Assembly (NCBI GenBank): GCA_030374765.1 | Contig: JARGXX010000004.1 | Span: 496,001 to 560,000 of the forward strand | Direction: 5' to 3' | Source: Agarophyton chilense | Lineage: Eukaryota; Rhodophyta; Florideophyceae; Gracilariales; Gracilariaceae | Length of the DNA stretch: 64,000 nt | Shown here: piece by piece, positions 21,664-32,157 of the stretch | How positions within the stretch are numbered: position 1 is the stretch's first letter | Layout of the letters: each line of letters opens with the position of its first letter | Program-made: the position numbers and the translations under genes | The notes under the pieces: generated by a model | Seen by the model: the letters and a program-made list of their open reading frames with translations, nothing else | The model's database searches: none | Told to the model about the DNA's origin: nothing

Positions 21664-24600
21664 ATGACTTTCACACCACCCCCCTGGTCAGATGTTGCGC
21701 ATCTGCTGCAATGCGGCTGTTACTTCTACTTTTCTTTCTTTCTGTTGGCCGCCATCTTCTCCTACTCGTATGCCATTCCCCTCTATATGCAACCCACTCT
21801 TGACTTAATATTTAACCGCGTAGTGAGACGTCTCGATGCACCCTACCTCCGAGTCGAAGGTACTTTCCTCGGCAGAATCAGCAGAGGTTTCGCGCTTGGC
21901 GTACTACGAATGTTCGTGTCCACCATCATTTGCATTTTGTACGTCTACTCAACCTATGCTGGTTATATCAATCCCACACTCCTCATCTGCCAAAAGGTCG
22001 TCGCCGTTATTCTCTTCTTCAACATTTTTTCCAAGCTGGTGTACGCCACCCGTCCCGTGTCCTTCGTTCTTGGCTTTGAGGTAATCATGGATGTATTCAG
22101 TCTTTCTTCTCTACTTATGGCAAAACACACAGACTGGCTCAATTTTTCTTTTCTTCAGGCATATGTCATCCTTTCCCGCTACTTCCAGATAGAGCCTACG
22201 CTTGAGATTTACTTCATGGTCAAAAGCTCTCCGTTTCATCGGCAGCTAACGCGGTTGGCGCTCGAGTTTATCGTGTTTATATATGTCTTTGCCTCGGGAT
22301 TGCAACTCTTTGAGCAATTGGGCGAGCCTTGGGAAACTCTGATCGGCACCACGTTTGACTTAACGCTTGCAAACTCATTCTACTTCACCGTTGTCACAAT
22401 ATTCACCGTAGGCTACGGTGACTTTGTTCCTTTCACACTATTAGGTCGATTGTGGATTATATTTATCATCGTGTTTGGCGCATATCTAGTATCCCGTAAA
22501 ATTGGCCAGGTTGTTGATGTCGTGTCTGGCTTGCGCAGAGGATTGGGCTCCTTCGTCAAGGCTGAGGCAACTGATCACTGCGTCATATGCGGAAACGTTA
22601 AATGGGAGTATCTCAAGGCTTTTGTGCTTGAGTTTTATGGCGATGATAGGAATGCCAAGACGAAGCTAGTTATCATCTGCGATCAGCCAAACTGGTCCGA
22701 GACCGTGTGGATCAATTTTTTCACTTCTAACATTCATTATCGCGACAATGTCACCTACCTCGAAGGCTCATGCGTCACACGCGATGACTTAATTCGCGCG
22801 CAGGTTGAAACCTCGAAGGCTGTTTTCATACTCAACAACCAGCATAATCCAGACCCTTATGCAGAGGATTCCGAGACTCTCAAGCGCATTCTAACTATTC
22901 GATCCTACACACCGAACCTTCCAATTTACTCTATGTGTGCTTTGCGTGATTCCATGCTGCAAATCACCTTTGCTTTAGAGCATGTGGATGAGAACGAGGA
23001 AGCGGAGGAAAATGCAGACAGGGTATCTGGAATGAATCTTCGTTCCCGGATGGTGGATCCGTCGTCATCAGAAATGGCAGGGTTTCCTTCCCTTGCTGAA
23101 GAATCCCATCCTCGTATGGGCGATTTTGATGATGGAGATGATGACGATGATGGGCTCCTTGTAACCTCTTACGACGGTTCGTCAGACTTGACATCTGAGG
23201 CCATCTGTATGCAGGAAATAGAAATGTCACTCCTAGCGAAGAATGTGTTTTGCAATGGCTTGTCCACGCTACTGGCGAACTTGATCCTCCGTGTGACTCC
23301 GATGTTGAAGGATGAAGATCCCATATGGGCCTGGGAGTACAAGCTTGGAACCGAATGCCGTTTCGAGTATGTGAAGCTTCCAATGCAGCTCACAAACAGA
23401 AAATTCTCAGAAATCGCTGTCATCATGTACGACTACGGTGTCATTCCAGTGGCAACCAAACGGTTTATGGACAAAAAATGGAGAGCAGTTACACCTGAAA
23501 CTAATATTAATCTCAACTCAATTGCTTTGATCATTACCTTTCATTCTACAAAGTACCTTGATACCGTCATGGACGCCGTTGCCACTTGTGTTACAGAGAA
23601 TTTGTCGGACACAGCTTCGGCAAGCACGGATATTCCGTTTTCGGAAGGCGAAGACCACATCCCGATGAACAACAGATGTGAGCGCGCGGGGGACATTCTT
23701 ACAGGAGATCTCACTGTTGAATATCAATACATTGATGATTCAGAAAATGAAGATGATCAAGAAACCCAAGAATTCTCATCTGCTCAATCAGGGGAGGGGG
23801 GGGATCCTTCGTTTGTGAGAAGCGAAACACCTGGAGACGTTGGGGTTAGAGACTCAGGCTCATTTGAAGCATTTACACAGATCCCCCCCTCGGCGGGGCG
23901 CTTGCCTTCTGAGGCCCCTTCAAGCTCTAGAGGACCAACTCAAGCATCACTCCCATCAACGATCCCGGAAGAAAAACCTATATCAGATCCAATTCCGGTT
24001 CTGATCAACGCCATACCGCAAAGTAGAGGGCCTATGCCAAGTGGATCCATACCTGAACAAATTCAGAACCAAGACAGACTTCCGCTTGTCATCACGAGGA
24101 CTGGATCGGCACAGCATTTATCTTCAATTTCCGGCAGACTCTCAACAACTGAAGGCGAACCCGACAAATCCGGACGGTACGAATTCCCCCAGCATCGGAG
24201 AGAGAAACTATCTGAATCCAACGTTGCACACGATGAGTTACCGAGACAACACTTCGCGCTCGGGTTGTTTAGTTCATCATCAGCTTATGAAACTGCCGGC
24301 TCTTCTCAAGATCACAGAATGAAAAGATTGGCAGATCTCAATGCATCTGCGCGAAATAATCCGGATACTTACTTGACACCTTCGACAGCAGGTTCTTCGA
24401 TTGACGGTCGAGGTCTTGCTGTCGAAAGAGAAGGGGCGATAGATGCCCCAAAAAGGTCATCATCTCGTCATAGAGGGCATCATGTGTCCTTTAAAAACCA
24501 AGGGCACAGGAAAGATTCAGGACCGAGAAAGAGTCACCATATAAAATCTCGAAGTCGGTCGGGAATAGCTGAAAACGGAGAATCTCTCGTCATGTTTCGC

Positions 24601-26571
24601 ACCGATCAAGAGCTGCCGATGAGGCTGACCGGTCACGTCGTTGTGTGTACGATTGGGCGAATGGCTCTTCAAAACCTGGGTTACTTCCTGCAACAGGTGA
24701 ACGTTGAAAGAAGTTTTTCAAAGGGCAAAGCACCGGTGGTGGCTATTTGCTCCCGCCTCTCTGAAGAAGAAGAAGCGGATTTGGAATTATATGCTTCAAA
24801 TAGTGGTATCCGAGAATCTGACAGACGCCGGTCTCCAGTAGAGAGCGATCAACACAAATCAGATAAATTAGAACCTCATCAGCCGTCATTGGTTGTCATT
24901 CAAGGAAACTCTTTGAGTGTGAAGACTCTGCGGAGAGCTCAATTTGAGAAAGCAAAAGCAGTGGTCATTCTCGCATGTGAAAACGTGAACGACGTAGACC
25001 ATATGGATGCAAAAGCTATTTTCACAGTTATGACCCTGGATTACCTTCTGGGAGAAGACTCAGAAACCTTTGTTTGCACAATGTTAGACGCTGAAGAATC
25101 TATGCAACTTCTTCGGGCACCTGCTCACCCAAGACGTCGTGGTGCTGTCTTGGGGAGAGTACCGGAAGAAAACATGGAGCTCGCTGTTACGACATCCAAC
25201 TTGGATAAATTGCGTCGTAGGGGTCCATCGAAACCCCGGATTGGAAGATTCGGTGCTAATTTCAAGAGCATGCGGGATTCATCTTCCCGATTTCCAAGTC
25301 GGACCCTTAGTTATGGGGCGATAACGGCAGGCGGACCGGTGCTGAGGTCTGTCTCGTTTATAGGAGATAGAAGCCTTGCAGCAGAGACTGGGGGCTATCG
25401 GCCTTTCGTTCAGGGCTCATCACAGAATAGTTTCAGTGCACGAGAACCTTCAGCTAATTCATTTGGAGCTTTGCACAGAAGTCGAGGTGAAGATGACGGG
25501 GCTCTAATGCAAAATCCTTCATTGGCTGGGGATTCGGCTTTCAGAATTCTTTTGGGCCCATCTGCAAACAATGGGCTCGGTAGCACGCAAACGTTACGAG
25601 ACGAGAAGGGTAAGAGAAGAGCAATGAATGGTCTAAGGCATGGGTTTCGAGATGAATCATTCGAGAAACAAAGATATGCCTCTGGGGAAATGGTAATTTC
25701 CTCAACCTACGTGTCATTGTTAATCCGAGAATTTGCTATGCCCGGTCTTATAGCTGTAGTGAGGAAGATCTTTGGGGCGACAATCGGCAGGCATACAAAA
25801 CCCAGACGAAGTTGGATTAGAACCGTGAGCATTCCTGCCAAGTGGATAGATAACCGAGAACGAACATATCGAGAAGTGTTTGAAGTTCTAATCGGATACG
25901 GCGCGATAGCATTGGGTCTGTACCGTTCCGGAAATGCAAATGTCCGCGTGCAGTTTACGGGTGGCTCTAATTTGGAACCAAGTGCGTCATACAGTAGTAG
26001 AACTGAATCGTTTGGAAGCCTTCCTGAGCCAAATCTCGGGGCTTCGAGCGGATCGGATGAGGAGGAGTTGGATCTACCATGTCAAGGGTTTCCCGGACTT
26101 CGTGATGCCATGTCATTCCGAGAGCATGGCGAAGGTCGAAATGACGGCTCCGACCAAAGAGGGTTATTGAATGCGCGTGCGAGACAAAGCAGTGGTGGAT
26201 ACGGGGCAATACGGACGCAAGGCAGGTATGCAATGGACTCCGATTTTGGGAACTCCGATATCGGAAGTGGTGAAGTCAGAGACGTGGACGATGGAGTGCA
26301 CATTCCGCCAGAATTGTATCGTATGGCAGAAAGCGTAGTTTCTGGACAGGGTGCCTCCTCAGAATGGAGTGGAAGGGGCTATGGAACAGAGTCCCAACGA
26401 AATTACACATGTCCTTCTTCGAGACGAACTACGACGTACAAAGAACTTCCCGGCGGGGACAATGTATTGCCCTATGTTTATACCAATCCCGAGGCATTTA
26501 CCTTAGTGTCGGACCGCGATGCAGTGTATGTTTTGGTGTCACCCAATGTTCAGCTGCCCGAAGAATGGTAG
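21664..26571 (+). CDS. Slo/BK-like potassium channel with two RCK domains
   Basis: 1635 residues, a single exon from ATG 21664. The N-terminal third has several hydrophobic segments (about 15-42, 80-100, 107-126 and 195-215), then the pore and selectivity filter TVGYGD at about residues 248-253 and an inner helix at about 262-282. A first RCK (regulator of K+ conductance) domain starts near residue 305 (HCVICG) and includes the BK-like ADP-EDS segment (DPYAEDSETL). The motif CNGLSTLLANL near residue 530 matches the end of RCK1 in Slo channels. A Ser/Pro-rich linker of about 300 residues precedes RCK2 (GHVVVC near 990). RCK2 is itself split by a long Ser-rich insert and resumes near residue 1343, ending with GLYR and YVYTNPEAF landmarks typical of the BK C-terminus. 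Expected role: K+ efflux gated by voltage and/or cytosolic ligand. The S4 charge pattern is not obvious, so gating type is open. Confidence 0.88.
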   Translation: MTFTPPPWSDVAHLLQCGCYFYFSFFLLAAIFSYSYAIPLYMQPTLDLIFNRVVRRLDAPYLRVEGTFLGRISRGFALGVLRMFVSTIICILYVYSTYAGYINPTLLICQKVVAVILFFNIFSKLVYATRPVSFVLGFEVIMDVFSLSSLLMAKHTDWLNFSFLQAYVILSRYFQIEPTLEIYFMVKSSPFHRQLTRLALEFIVFIYVFASGLQLFEQLGEPWETLIGTTFDLTLANSFYFTVVTIFTVGYGDFVPFTLLGRLWIIFIIVFGAYLVSRKIGQVVDVVSGLRRGLGSFVKAEATDHCVICGNVKWEYLKAFVLEFYGDDRNAKTKLVIICDQPNWSETVWINFFTSNIHYRDNVTYLEGSCVTRDDLIRAQVETSKAVFILNNQHNPDPYAEDSETLKRILTIRSYTPNLPIYSMCALRDSMLQITFALEHVDENEEAEENADRVSGMNLRSRMVDPSSSEMAGFPSLAEESHPRMGDFDDGDDDDDGLLVTSYDGSSDLTSEAICMQEIEMSLLAKNVFCNGLSTLLANLILRVTPMLKDEDPIWAWEYKLGTECRFEYVKLPMQLTNRKFSEIAVIMYDYGVIPVATKRFMDKKWRAVTPETNINLNSIALIITFHSTKYLDTVMDAVATCVTENLSDTASASTDIPFSEGEDHIPMNNRCERAGDILTGDLTVEYQYIDDSENEDDQETQEFSSAQSGEGGDPSFVRSETPGDVGVRDSGSFEAFTQIPPSAGRLPSEAPSSSRGPTQASLPSTIPEEKPISDPIPVLINAIPQSRGPMPSGSIPEQIQNQDRLPLVITRTGSAQHLSSISGRLSTTEGEPDKSGRYEFPQHRREKLSESNVAHDELPRQHFALGLFSSSSAYETAGSSQDHRMKRLADLNASARNNPDTYLTPSTAGSSIDGRGLAVEREGAIDAPKRSSSRHRGHHVSFKNQGHRKDSGPRKSHHIKSRSRSGIAENGESLVMFRTDQELPMRLTGHVVVCTIGRMALQNLGYFLQQVNVERSFSKGKAPVVAICSRLSEEEEADLELYASNSGIRESDRRRSPVESDQHKSDKLEPHQPSLVVIQGNSLSVKTLRRAQFEKAKAVVILACENVNDVDHMDAKAIFTVMTLDYLLGEDSETFVCTMLDAEESMQLLRAPAHPRRRGAVLGRVPEENMELAVTTSNLDKLRRRGPSKPRIGRFGANFKSMRDSSSRFPSRTLSYGAITAGGPVLRSVSFIGDRSLAAETGGYRPFVQGSSQNSFSAREPSANSFGALHRSRGEDDGALMQNPSLAGDSAFRILLGPSANNGLGSTQTLRDEKGKRRAMNGLRHGFRDESFEKQRYASGEMVISSTYVSLLIREFAMPGLIAVVRKIFGATIGRHTKPRRSWIRTVSIPAKWIDNRERTYREVFEVLIGYGAIALGLYRSGNANVRVQFTGGSNLEPSASYSSRTESFGSLPEPNLGASSGSDEEELDLPCQGFPGLRDAMSFREHGEGRNDGSDQRGLLNARARQSSGGYGAIRTQGRYAMDSDFGNSDIGSGEVRDVDDGVHIPPELYRMAESVVSGQGASSEWSGRGYGTESQRNYTCPSSRRTTTYKELPGGDNVLPYVYTNPEAFTLVSDRDAVYVLVSPNVQLPEEW

Positions 26572-28805
26572 CATTTGTTTTCTTGGGGAAATGCAGTACA
26601 CATCGTGAAATATTGTGGAGCTAGAGAATCTAGCAAGTCTTGGAGGGTGTGTAACTGCTCTACATACGGTTAGATAACCCATCCCACATTTCTTTCTCTA
26701 CTTGTCTGTGCGTATTTAGCACGTGGCAAACCCATGTTAAAGGAGAAACGTGTGTATATGACCAAATAGATTTAGAGGGACTCGAATAAATATTGCGCTC
26801 CAACCCCACTCTAGGTGCTGATAATGGTGCCATCAGCAGAACGAGATAAGCATGTTACTTTGACGACATGCACCACCATCAGGCTTGCGTTTCGTGCGAT
26901 ATGCATCAGATCGAGCGTTTTCCAGCAATCTCGCAATAAATTACACAAACCCTTCCTTCTTAGCCAGCAGACCGCAATCATAAGTGCAAAGCGCTATCAA
27001 ATTGCCATCTCTCACCGCAAACCCATCAGATTGCAGTTTCTTTGCTTATTGCAATTGTCTGTAAACCAAACTTAATATTCACGACTCTGCAAGCTCAAGA
27101 TTACTACCATGAGCGTGTACTTTGATTCCTCGTAGCACGTGGGGTCTGCTAAGTACCGTCAATGACCCACAATGCATCTTGAAGATAATCTGGTGACTGG
27201 GTGCAACTTTACAACCGTCCACCGCTTGCATAGACTACATTGCCATACAGATTAGATATTGAACTTCAAAGATTTTCTCGAATGCCGGAGCATTTCACTG
27301 CCGATGACTGTCTCGTATTCATCGGGTTTCCCTTCAATTGCACCTCTTCATTCACATTCCCCAAAGCTCATAGGCAAGGGGTGCGCTACGATAAAGCGTT
27401 CTACGCATGCCACAGTGCGCCGTGTGAGATATTGTGACGGCACTCATTCATTCAATCCTCATTTCGTGGACGAGACGAAATGAGAGAACAGCAAATCGCT
27501 TCACACTTTTCTCCGATCCCAAGTGAGTGCATTACATAATCTGCGAGGAAACCTTGAGAAAAACTTTCACATGGTCATCTCCGTAGAACTCCACTGGGTG
27601 ACGAGTGAAGGCCGCAACAAAAAAACGAATGACCACCCTCTGGTGATCGGCTCATAGATGCTTTCATGCGAATGTTCCGGGACCTATGGCGACGTATCTC
27701 GCAGATCCGCTGTCGGCAAGCTCATTAATCGCGTAGCCGAGCTTAGCGATATATGGTTGGAAACACACAAAGGACCCGTTAGAATTTTCTTACCACTTGG
27801 TACTACATACAGTACCGAGTTGGTGGCGGAAGGGGTCGTGCAGTGGTTCGTGGAAGCCACTGCTAGATGCGACGTGAACGACACTCATAGGCTTAGGAGG
27901 TGGGCTGACTTCAACAAGTCACTGCAAGACTCGACGTGAAGAGACATTCAAGCACACAGATATACACGCCAGTCATCCCGCAGTGGCTCGGTGAACCAAG
28001 CACCGTGGCTGGTGCTGCACATTATGCAGCAAGAACAATCTGCTCACGGTTGCTTGGAATTCGACATGTGCAACACCGCATCTACAGCCTACGGAGCGAA
28101 ATAGACTACTGAGAGCGACATGAGCTTCAGGAAACCCGAGACACAGGATCTCATGAGATCGTCCATCCCACGCGACACCGAGCGTGCAGACCAGTCGGCG
28201 TTTCCCCAAGGCACAAGTCAAGGCCAGGGCATTGAGGGAAATTCTATCAAATTTTGTCTGGGTCCCAAGCTGGACCCCGCGTGAGCGAGGAGTTGACGCC
28301 AAGAGTTTGGTCATCGAGAGAGAGAAAAAAATGAAGTATTAGTCAGTGGGGGTGGAAGAAGTTGAACGGTCGTTGCAGCCTATCATGTAGTTCTGCAACG
28401 CACTTTATCGTGTACTTGTCCACAGAGTGCAGGGTAGTTCTCTTTTGAGCACTAGACAGAATGGCGGTAATTGAATTTAGCACACACATAAGGATGAGGT
28501 GCTAACACTTCCATTTCCTGACAAAATGCGCGCGCGCTCTCTATCTGTTCATTGGTACGCTAGTCTAGTTACTAAACAGCGTAGAAGGTTCAAAGAAGCA
28601 GTCTCCCATCAAGGAGGCCAACGCCCTCACGGGGTACTTTTTGACGGATTCGTGAGTCATTCGTTGTCGTCCTGGGAGCGCCCAAAGACCATGTACATCA
28701 TGTGCCATGAACAGCCACACTGTCCATACCAGCAAAACAGCTGTTCGCGGCGTAGCCGCTGCAGATGTCAAGACAAGCAAATACGTCGTCATAAGCTCTG
28801 TCTGT
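26572..28805. other. Gene-free stretch between the K+ channel and chlorophyll synthase
   Basis: 2.2 kb without a supportable gene. AATAAA occurs at 26785-26790, about 215 bp after the channel stop, and may be its polyadenylation signal. A 93-codon open frame at 27658-27939 is the only one of note and shows no recognisable domain. The rest shows no repeat or element that I can name. Confidence 0.5.
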
Positions 28806-29978
28806 TCACAGAAGCGGTCCGTGGTGTCCGACGGCGAGAGCAGTCACGAGAATGCCGATGACCAAAAATGGCTGAGCGGCGGCCTGATATTTGACATCAT
28901 TCTTAATGGGGTCCTTCAATAGATATTGGAACTGGAACGCTATTTGCGGAATAACCAATGCAAGAATGGCAGCAGCGTACTTGTGTTCGCCGATGGCATA
29001 AATAACTGCCGCCACTAATAACTGGAATATATCAATCATACCAGCACAAATCCATTTGGCCTTGTCAACACCGAACATTACCGGGAGGCTCTGCATGCCA
29101 GTGGCGCGATCTCCCTCGACACTCTTGAAGTCATTCACTATTGCAATACCAAGACCAGCAAACGAGTAGAACAGAGTGAGCACCATGACCTTCCAATCCA
29201 AGTGACCGAAGGCGGCATGGCCGCACCACCAAGGCAAGCTAATGTAACTGGCTCCCAACGCATAACAACCAAGCCATCCATTCTGCTTGAGCTTCAAAGG
29301 AGGCTCCGAATATATGTAGGCAATAAAGGATCCAAACAAAGTGAGTGCGGTATTCACCGGCCAGTCATGTGCTGTCCACACGTCGATTGCGGCACTGAGT
29401 GCAATGCCCGCGACAAGAAGAGCACTCAACTGTATCTTGACCTCCCGTTCTGAAATGGCGCCTGAGGGAATTGGACGTTGCGGCTCATTGATAGCATCGA
29501 TTTCACGATCGCACCAGTCGTTCAAAGTCTGAGTGTAACCCGTAAGCAATGGCCCTGCCAAAAACATACAGGCCAAAGCCTGAGCCACATGCTCCGGGGT
29601 CCAGGTGTAGTTTCCCGAGGCGGCCGCACCGCATGTAACTCCCCACAAGAGTGGGATCCAAGTGACGGGTTTCATCAATTGCAAGCGAATGCGCCACTTG
29701 GAGGTGGTGGTATCGGCGCCACGGATTCCCAGCAGTTGACGAACGGCACCCGGGGAAGATGACTCGGACGCATCGGAGGGAGACTCAGTGGGCGGGGGCT
29801 TGGAAGGATTCGGGGCCTCGGTGGCGCAAACAGGGGCGCGGACACGCGTGAAACGCGTGGCGCGGTAGCGCTGGTGAACAGAAGGCGGGGCGGCAAGCAG
29901 CGAAGAGGCACGCGACGAGGAAGCAAGCAGCAGCGGGCACGCAAAGGTAAGCGAAGCTGAGCTCGCAGACGCCGTCAT
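28806..29978 (-). CDS. chlG: Chlorophyll a synthase, plastid-targeted
   Basis: 390 residues from the ATG at 29978. It attaches the phytyl or geranylgeranyl chain to chlorophyllide, the last step of chlorophyll synthesis, in the thylakoid membrane. It belongs to the UbiA prenyltransferase family, with several membrane helices. The first Asp-rich motif, NDWCDREID, is at about residues 153-161, followed by NEPQRPIPSG. The second, NDFKSVEGDRATG, is at about 282-294. Both are diagnostic of ChlG. The first 55 residues are rich in Ser, Ala and Arg with few acids, as in a plastid transit peptide. The frame is open a further 97 codons upstream to 30269, but that extension is Cys/Arg-rich and overlaps the promoter region, so I prefer the internal start. 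No intron is seen. It is transcribed divergently from the J-protein gene, 359 bp apart. Confidence 0.93.
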   Translation of the reverse strand: MTASASSASLTFACPLLLASSSRASSLLAAPPSVHQRYRATRFTRVRAPVCATEAPNPSKPPPTESPSDASESSSPGAVRQLLGIRGADTTTSKWRIRLQLMKPVTWIPLLWGVTCGAAASGNYTWTPEHVAQALACMFLAGPLLTGYTQTLNDWCDREIDAINEPQRPIPSGAISEREVKIQLSALLVAGIALSAAIDVWTAHDWPVNTALTLFGSFIAYIYSEPPLKLKQNGWLGCYALGASYISLPWWCGHAAFGHLDWKVMVLTLFYSFAGLGIAIVNDFKSVEGDRATGMQSLPVMFGVDKAKWICAGMIDIFQLLVAAVIYAIGEHKYAAAILALVIPQIAFQFQYLLKDPIKNDVKYQAAAQPFLVIGILVTALAVGHHGPLL

Positions 29979-30337
29979 CACGGTTTCAGCCGCCGTTGTG
30001 GCAAGAAGGAAGTGCGCGCAACATGTGCGCCATGCGCGACAACGGGTGTTTTGCGCGATGGAAGAAGGTGACGAGCGCGCGAGATTTGCGACGGTGCGGC
30101 GGCGAGCGCCACCCACCACACAGTGTAGCACACACGCGCAACAGTGCGCCACGTGCCCACGCGCGGCTGTCGAAACCAACGGAAAGCGCCACGCGCCTTT
30201 ACAGCGCAGCCGCCGCGCCTGCGCGCAATGCAAAAGTAACGCGCCATCCATCCCCCCCCCCCTTGCCATAGATACGTCTTCTCCACGTCTTCTGCGCTGC
30301 TACCTCCGCCGCCGCGCGCCGCCAACTGCCGTCTACC
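29979..30337. promoter_or_regulatory. Divergent promoter region of chlG and the J-protein gene
   Basis: 359 bp between two opposite start codons, so it must hold both promoters. It is GC-rich with repeated GCGC runs and a C-tract at about 30250-30263. No TATA box is evident. Confidence 0.5.
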
Positions 30338-31543
30338 ATGTGCGCTTCTCGCGACAAACATGCCGACCCTTACGCTGTACTAGGCATCTCGCCATCCGCG
30401 ACGTCTCACCAGATCCGCCGCGCGTACAAGTCGCTTTGCCTTCGGTGGCATCCCGACAAGCACCCAGCCGGCTCGGCTCGACGCGCCGCTGAGAGACAGT
30501 TCAAGTCCATTTCGGTGGCGTATGCCACTATCTTGGAACGGCGCTCCAAGCCTTCTTCCTCCAGCGCAAAACACGCCTCTTCCGCCACTAGTTCGTCCTC
30601 GCGCTCTCGCAATCATTTTGGGCCGGCTGCGGCCGCAGGTGGCGATTTTGATGACGATGCCGCCTTCTTCTTCCACGACGTGTGTGACAGTGACGAGGAT
30701 GAGTTGCAACAACACTCGGGAAGCATGTCGTACCGTTCGACCACAAGACATGACGATTTTGTGCTTGACCTGCCGCTGTCGTTGAGCGAATACGCCAACG
30801 GCTGTGTCAAACAACACCGCCTGCACTCGGAGGAACCAGGTGGCACGGCAAAACTGTTGAGGGTGGTTGTGAAACCTGGATACCGACCGGCTGATCGAAT
30901 CCGTTTCAGACACGTTCGTGCCGACGGGGGGGATGTGGTGTTCACTCTCACGCAGTGCACTGCACCTCCGTGGGCCGATGCCAAGGTGCACGGTGACGAC
31001 GTGCACATGACGCAGAGATTACAACTTGTGGATGCGCTCACAGGCGGTCGCATATCTGTGTGCACACCGCGTGGTACTAGATTATTACGCGTTCTGCCGG
31101 TCATTGCCCCAGGCGCCACCAGAGTGGTGCCTGGCTGTGGCTTGCCATGTCGCGCACAGCCCGGTGAGTATGGAGACGTGGTTGTGAGGTTTGAGGTGGT
31201 GTTTCCTACCAAGGTGGATGACGCGTCGCGCGTCAAGTTGCGTGAGGTGTTTTCGCGCATGGAAAGCTCCAGGATGAGGCGCTGCTCTTCTGTGTTCAGC
31301 GCCAGGGCGTTTCGAAGACACGAGCAGCACGAGAAGAGGGCGTGTAGCTACTGCGAGAGGGAGGAAGACGCCGATGGTCTTGCACATGTTGGCGCACAAC
31401 ATGACGCCGGAGCACGCAGGAGAGGCGGCTGTGAAACAAAGCACAGCGCCTCGAAGGGCGAACATGGGGGAGCGCCGCAACCACAGAGGCTGCGCACCAT
31501 GTTCTTCAAGAGTTCTTCGAAGCTGGCGTCGGTGTTCCGCTGA
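30338..31543 (+). CDS. Type II (DnaJB-like) J-domain co-chaperone
   Basis: 401 residues, ATG at 30338. The J domain spans about residues 9-71, with helix II running into the HPD tripeptide at 38-40, which stimulates Hsp70 ATPase. A Ser/acidic linker follows (about 72-140). The DnaJ C-terminal substrate-binding region (about 145-310) includes DFVLDLPLSLSEYANG, a GDVVFTL strand and the final GEYGDVVVRFEV motif. There is no CxxCxGxG zinc module, so it is type II. The last 90 residues form a Cys/His/Arg-rich tail of no known family. No targeting peptide or C-terminal anchor is clear, so it is probably cytosolic. The normal Gly/Phe-rich linker is replaced by Ser-rich and Asp/Glu-rich sequence. Confidence 0.85.
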   Translation: MCASRDKHADPYAVLGISPSATSHQIRRAYKSLCLRWHPDKHPAGSARRAAERQFKSISVAYATILERRSKPSSSSAKHASSATSSSSRSRNHFGPAAAAGGDFDDDAAFFFHDVCDSDEDELQQHSGSMSYRSTTRHDDFVLDLPLSLSEYANGCVKQHRLHSEEPGGTAKLLRVVVKPGYRPADRIRFRHVRADGGDVVFTLTQCTAPPWADAKVHGDDVHMTQRLQLVDALTGGRISVCTPRGTRLLRVLPVIAPGATRVVPGCGLPCRAQPGEYGDVVVRFEVVFPTKVDDASRVKLREVFSRMESSRMRRCSSVFSARAFRRHEQHEKRACSYCEREEDADGLAHVGAQHDAGARRRGGCETKHSASKGEHGGAPQPQRLRTMFFKSSSKLASVFR

Positions 31544-32157
31544 CACACGGAGCACCACTTTTCTTTTTCTCGTTTACTGTAGAGTCTTTTCTTGCTTGCT
31601 AGCAGTTGTTTAGCATGTTTGAGGTGCGTGGGAGGACATGCGCGGGTGTGCATATGGATAGCTGAGGCGAACTACACGGTGAGCCCAACAGGAAGGTTAG
31701 GCGGAGAAGGTTAGGCGGAGAAGGTTAGGCGGAGAAGGTTTGGCGGAGAAGGTTTGGCGAAGAAGGTTTGGCGAAGAAGGTTTGGCGAAGAAGGGGTACG
31801 AATCGTAAGTTGCGATTCGACGCATCTTGTGAGTTGGTACACACCCTTCGTAGTTTGGCCAATAAAACGGACTTTTCGATTAGGGCTACGCACACCGTTC
31901 CGTCGAGACCGCGTGGAGCACGAGCAGACATGTCCAAACTCGGGAGCATCGCGCTCTCGCACTGCCACGTACACACGCTGGCAGCCCACAACGGCTGTCA
32001 GCGCCAACCTTTGAATTTTGAACGCCTTTCGTTTCCAGCCCACGTTTGTTACGCGCCAATCTTCGCCATATGCGCATCTTGTCGTAGCATCGTCTCCGTC
32101 AGCACCAGCGCTGCGCGTCACCGTCGCGCGGCGCCTCCCTGCACCGCCGCTCCCACG
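31544..32157. other. Intergenic region upstream of the TMEM16 gene
   Basis: 614 bp between the J-protein stop and the chosen TMEM16 start. It holds a 14-bp tandem array (31695-31792). The TMEM16 frame stays open back through the array, with an alternative in-frame ATG at 31930, so the start is not certain. Confidence 0.5.
31695..31792 (+). repeat. 14-bp tandem repeat, seven units
   Basis: Seven head-to-tail 14-mers of the form GGTTAGGCGGAGAA. The first three are identical, the fourth is GGTTTGGCGGAGAA, and the last three are GGTTTGGCGAAGAA. The stepwise change along the array shows that it grew by local duplication. It lies in the promoter or leader region of the TMEM16 gene. Confidence 0.95.

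Noticed and set aside
27658-27939. A 93-codon frame between the K+ channel and chlG
   Set aside because: No domain, no coding-like context and a length expected by chance in this gap.
29979-30269. A 97-residue N-terminal extension of chlorophyll synthase
   Set aside because: The sequence is Cys/Arg-rich and unlike a transit peptide, while the internal Met is followed by a good transit-like peptide and gives the usual family length.
31695-31792. CRISPR-like array
   Set aside because: The 14-bp units are contiguous with no spacers, and the genome is eukaryotic.
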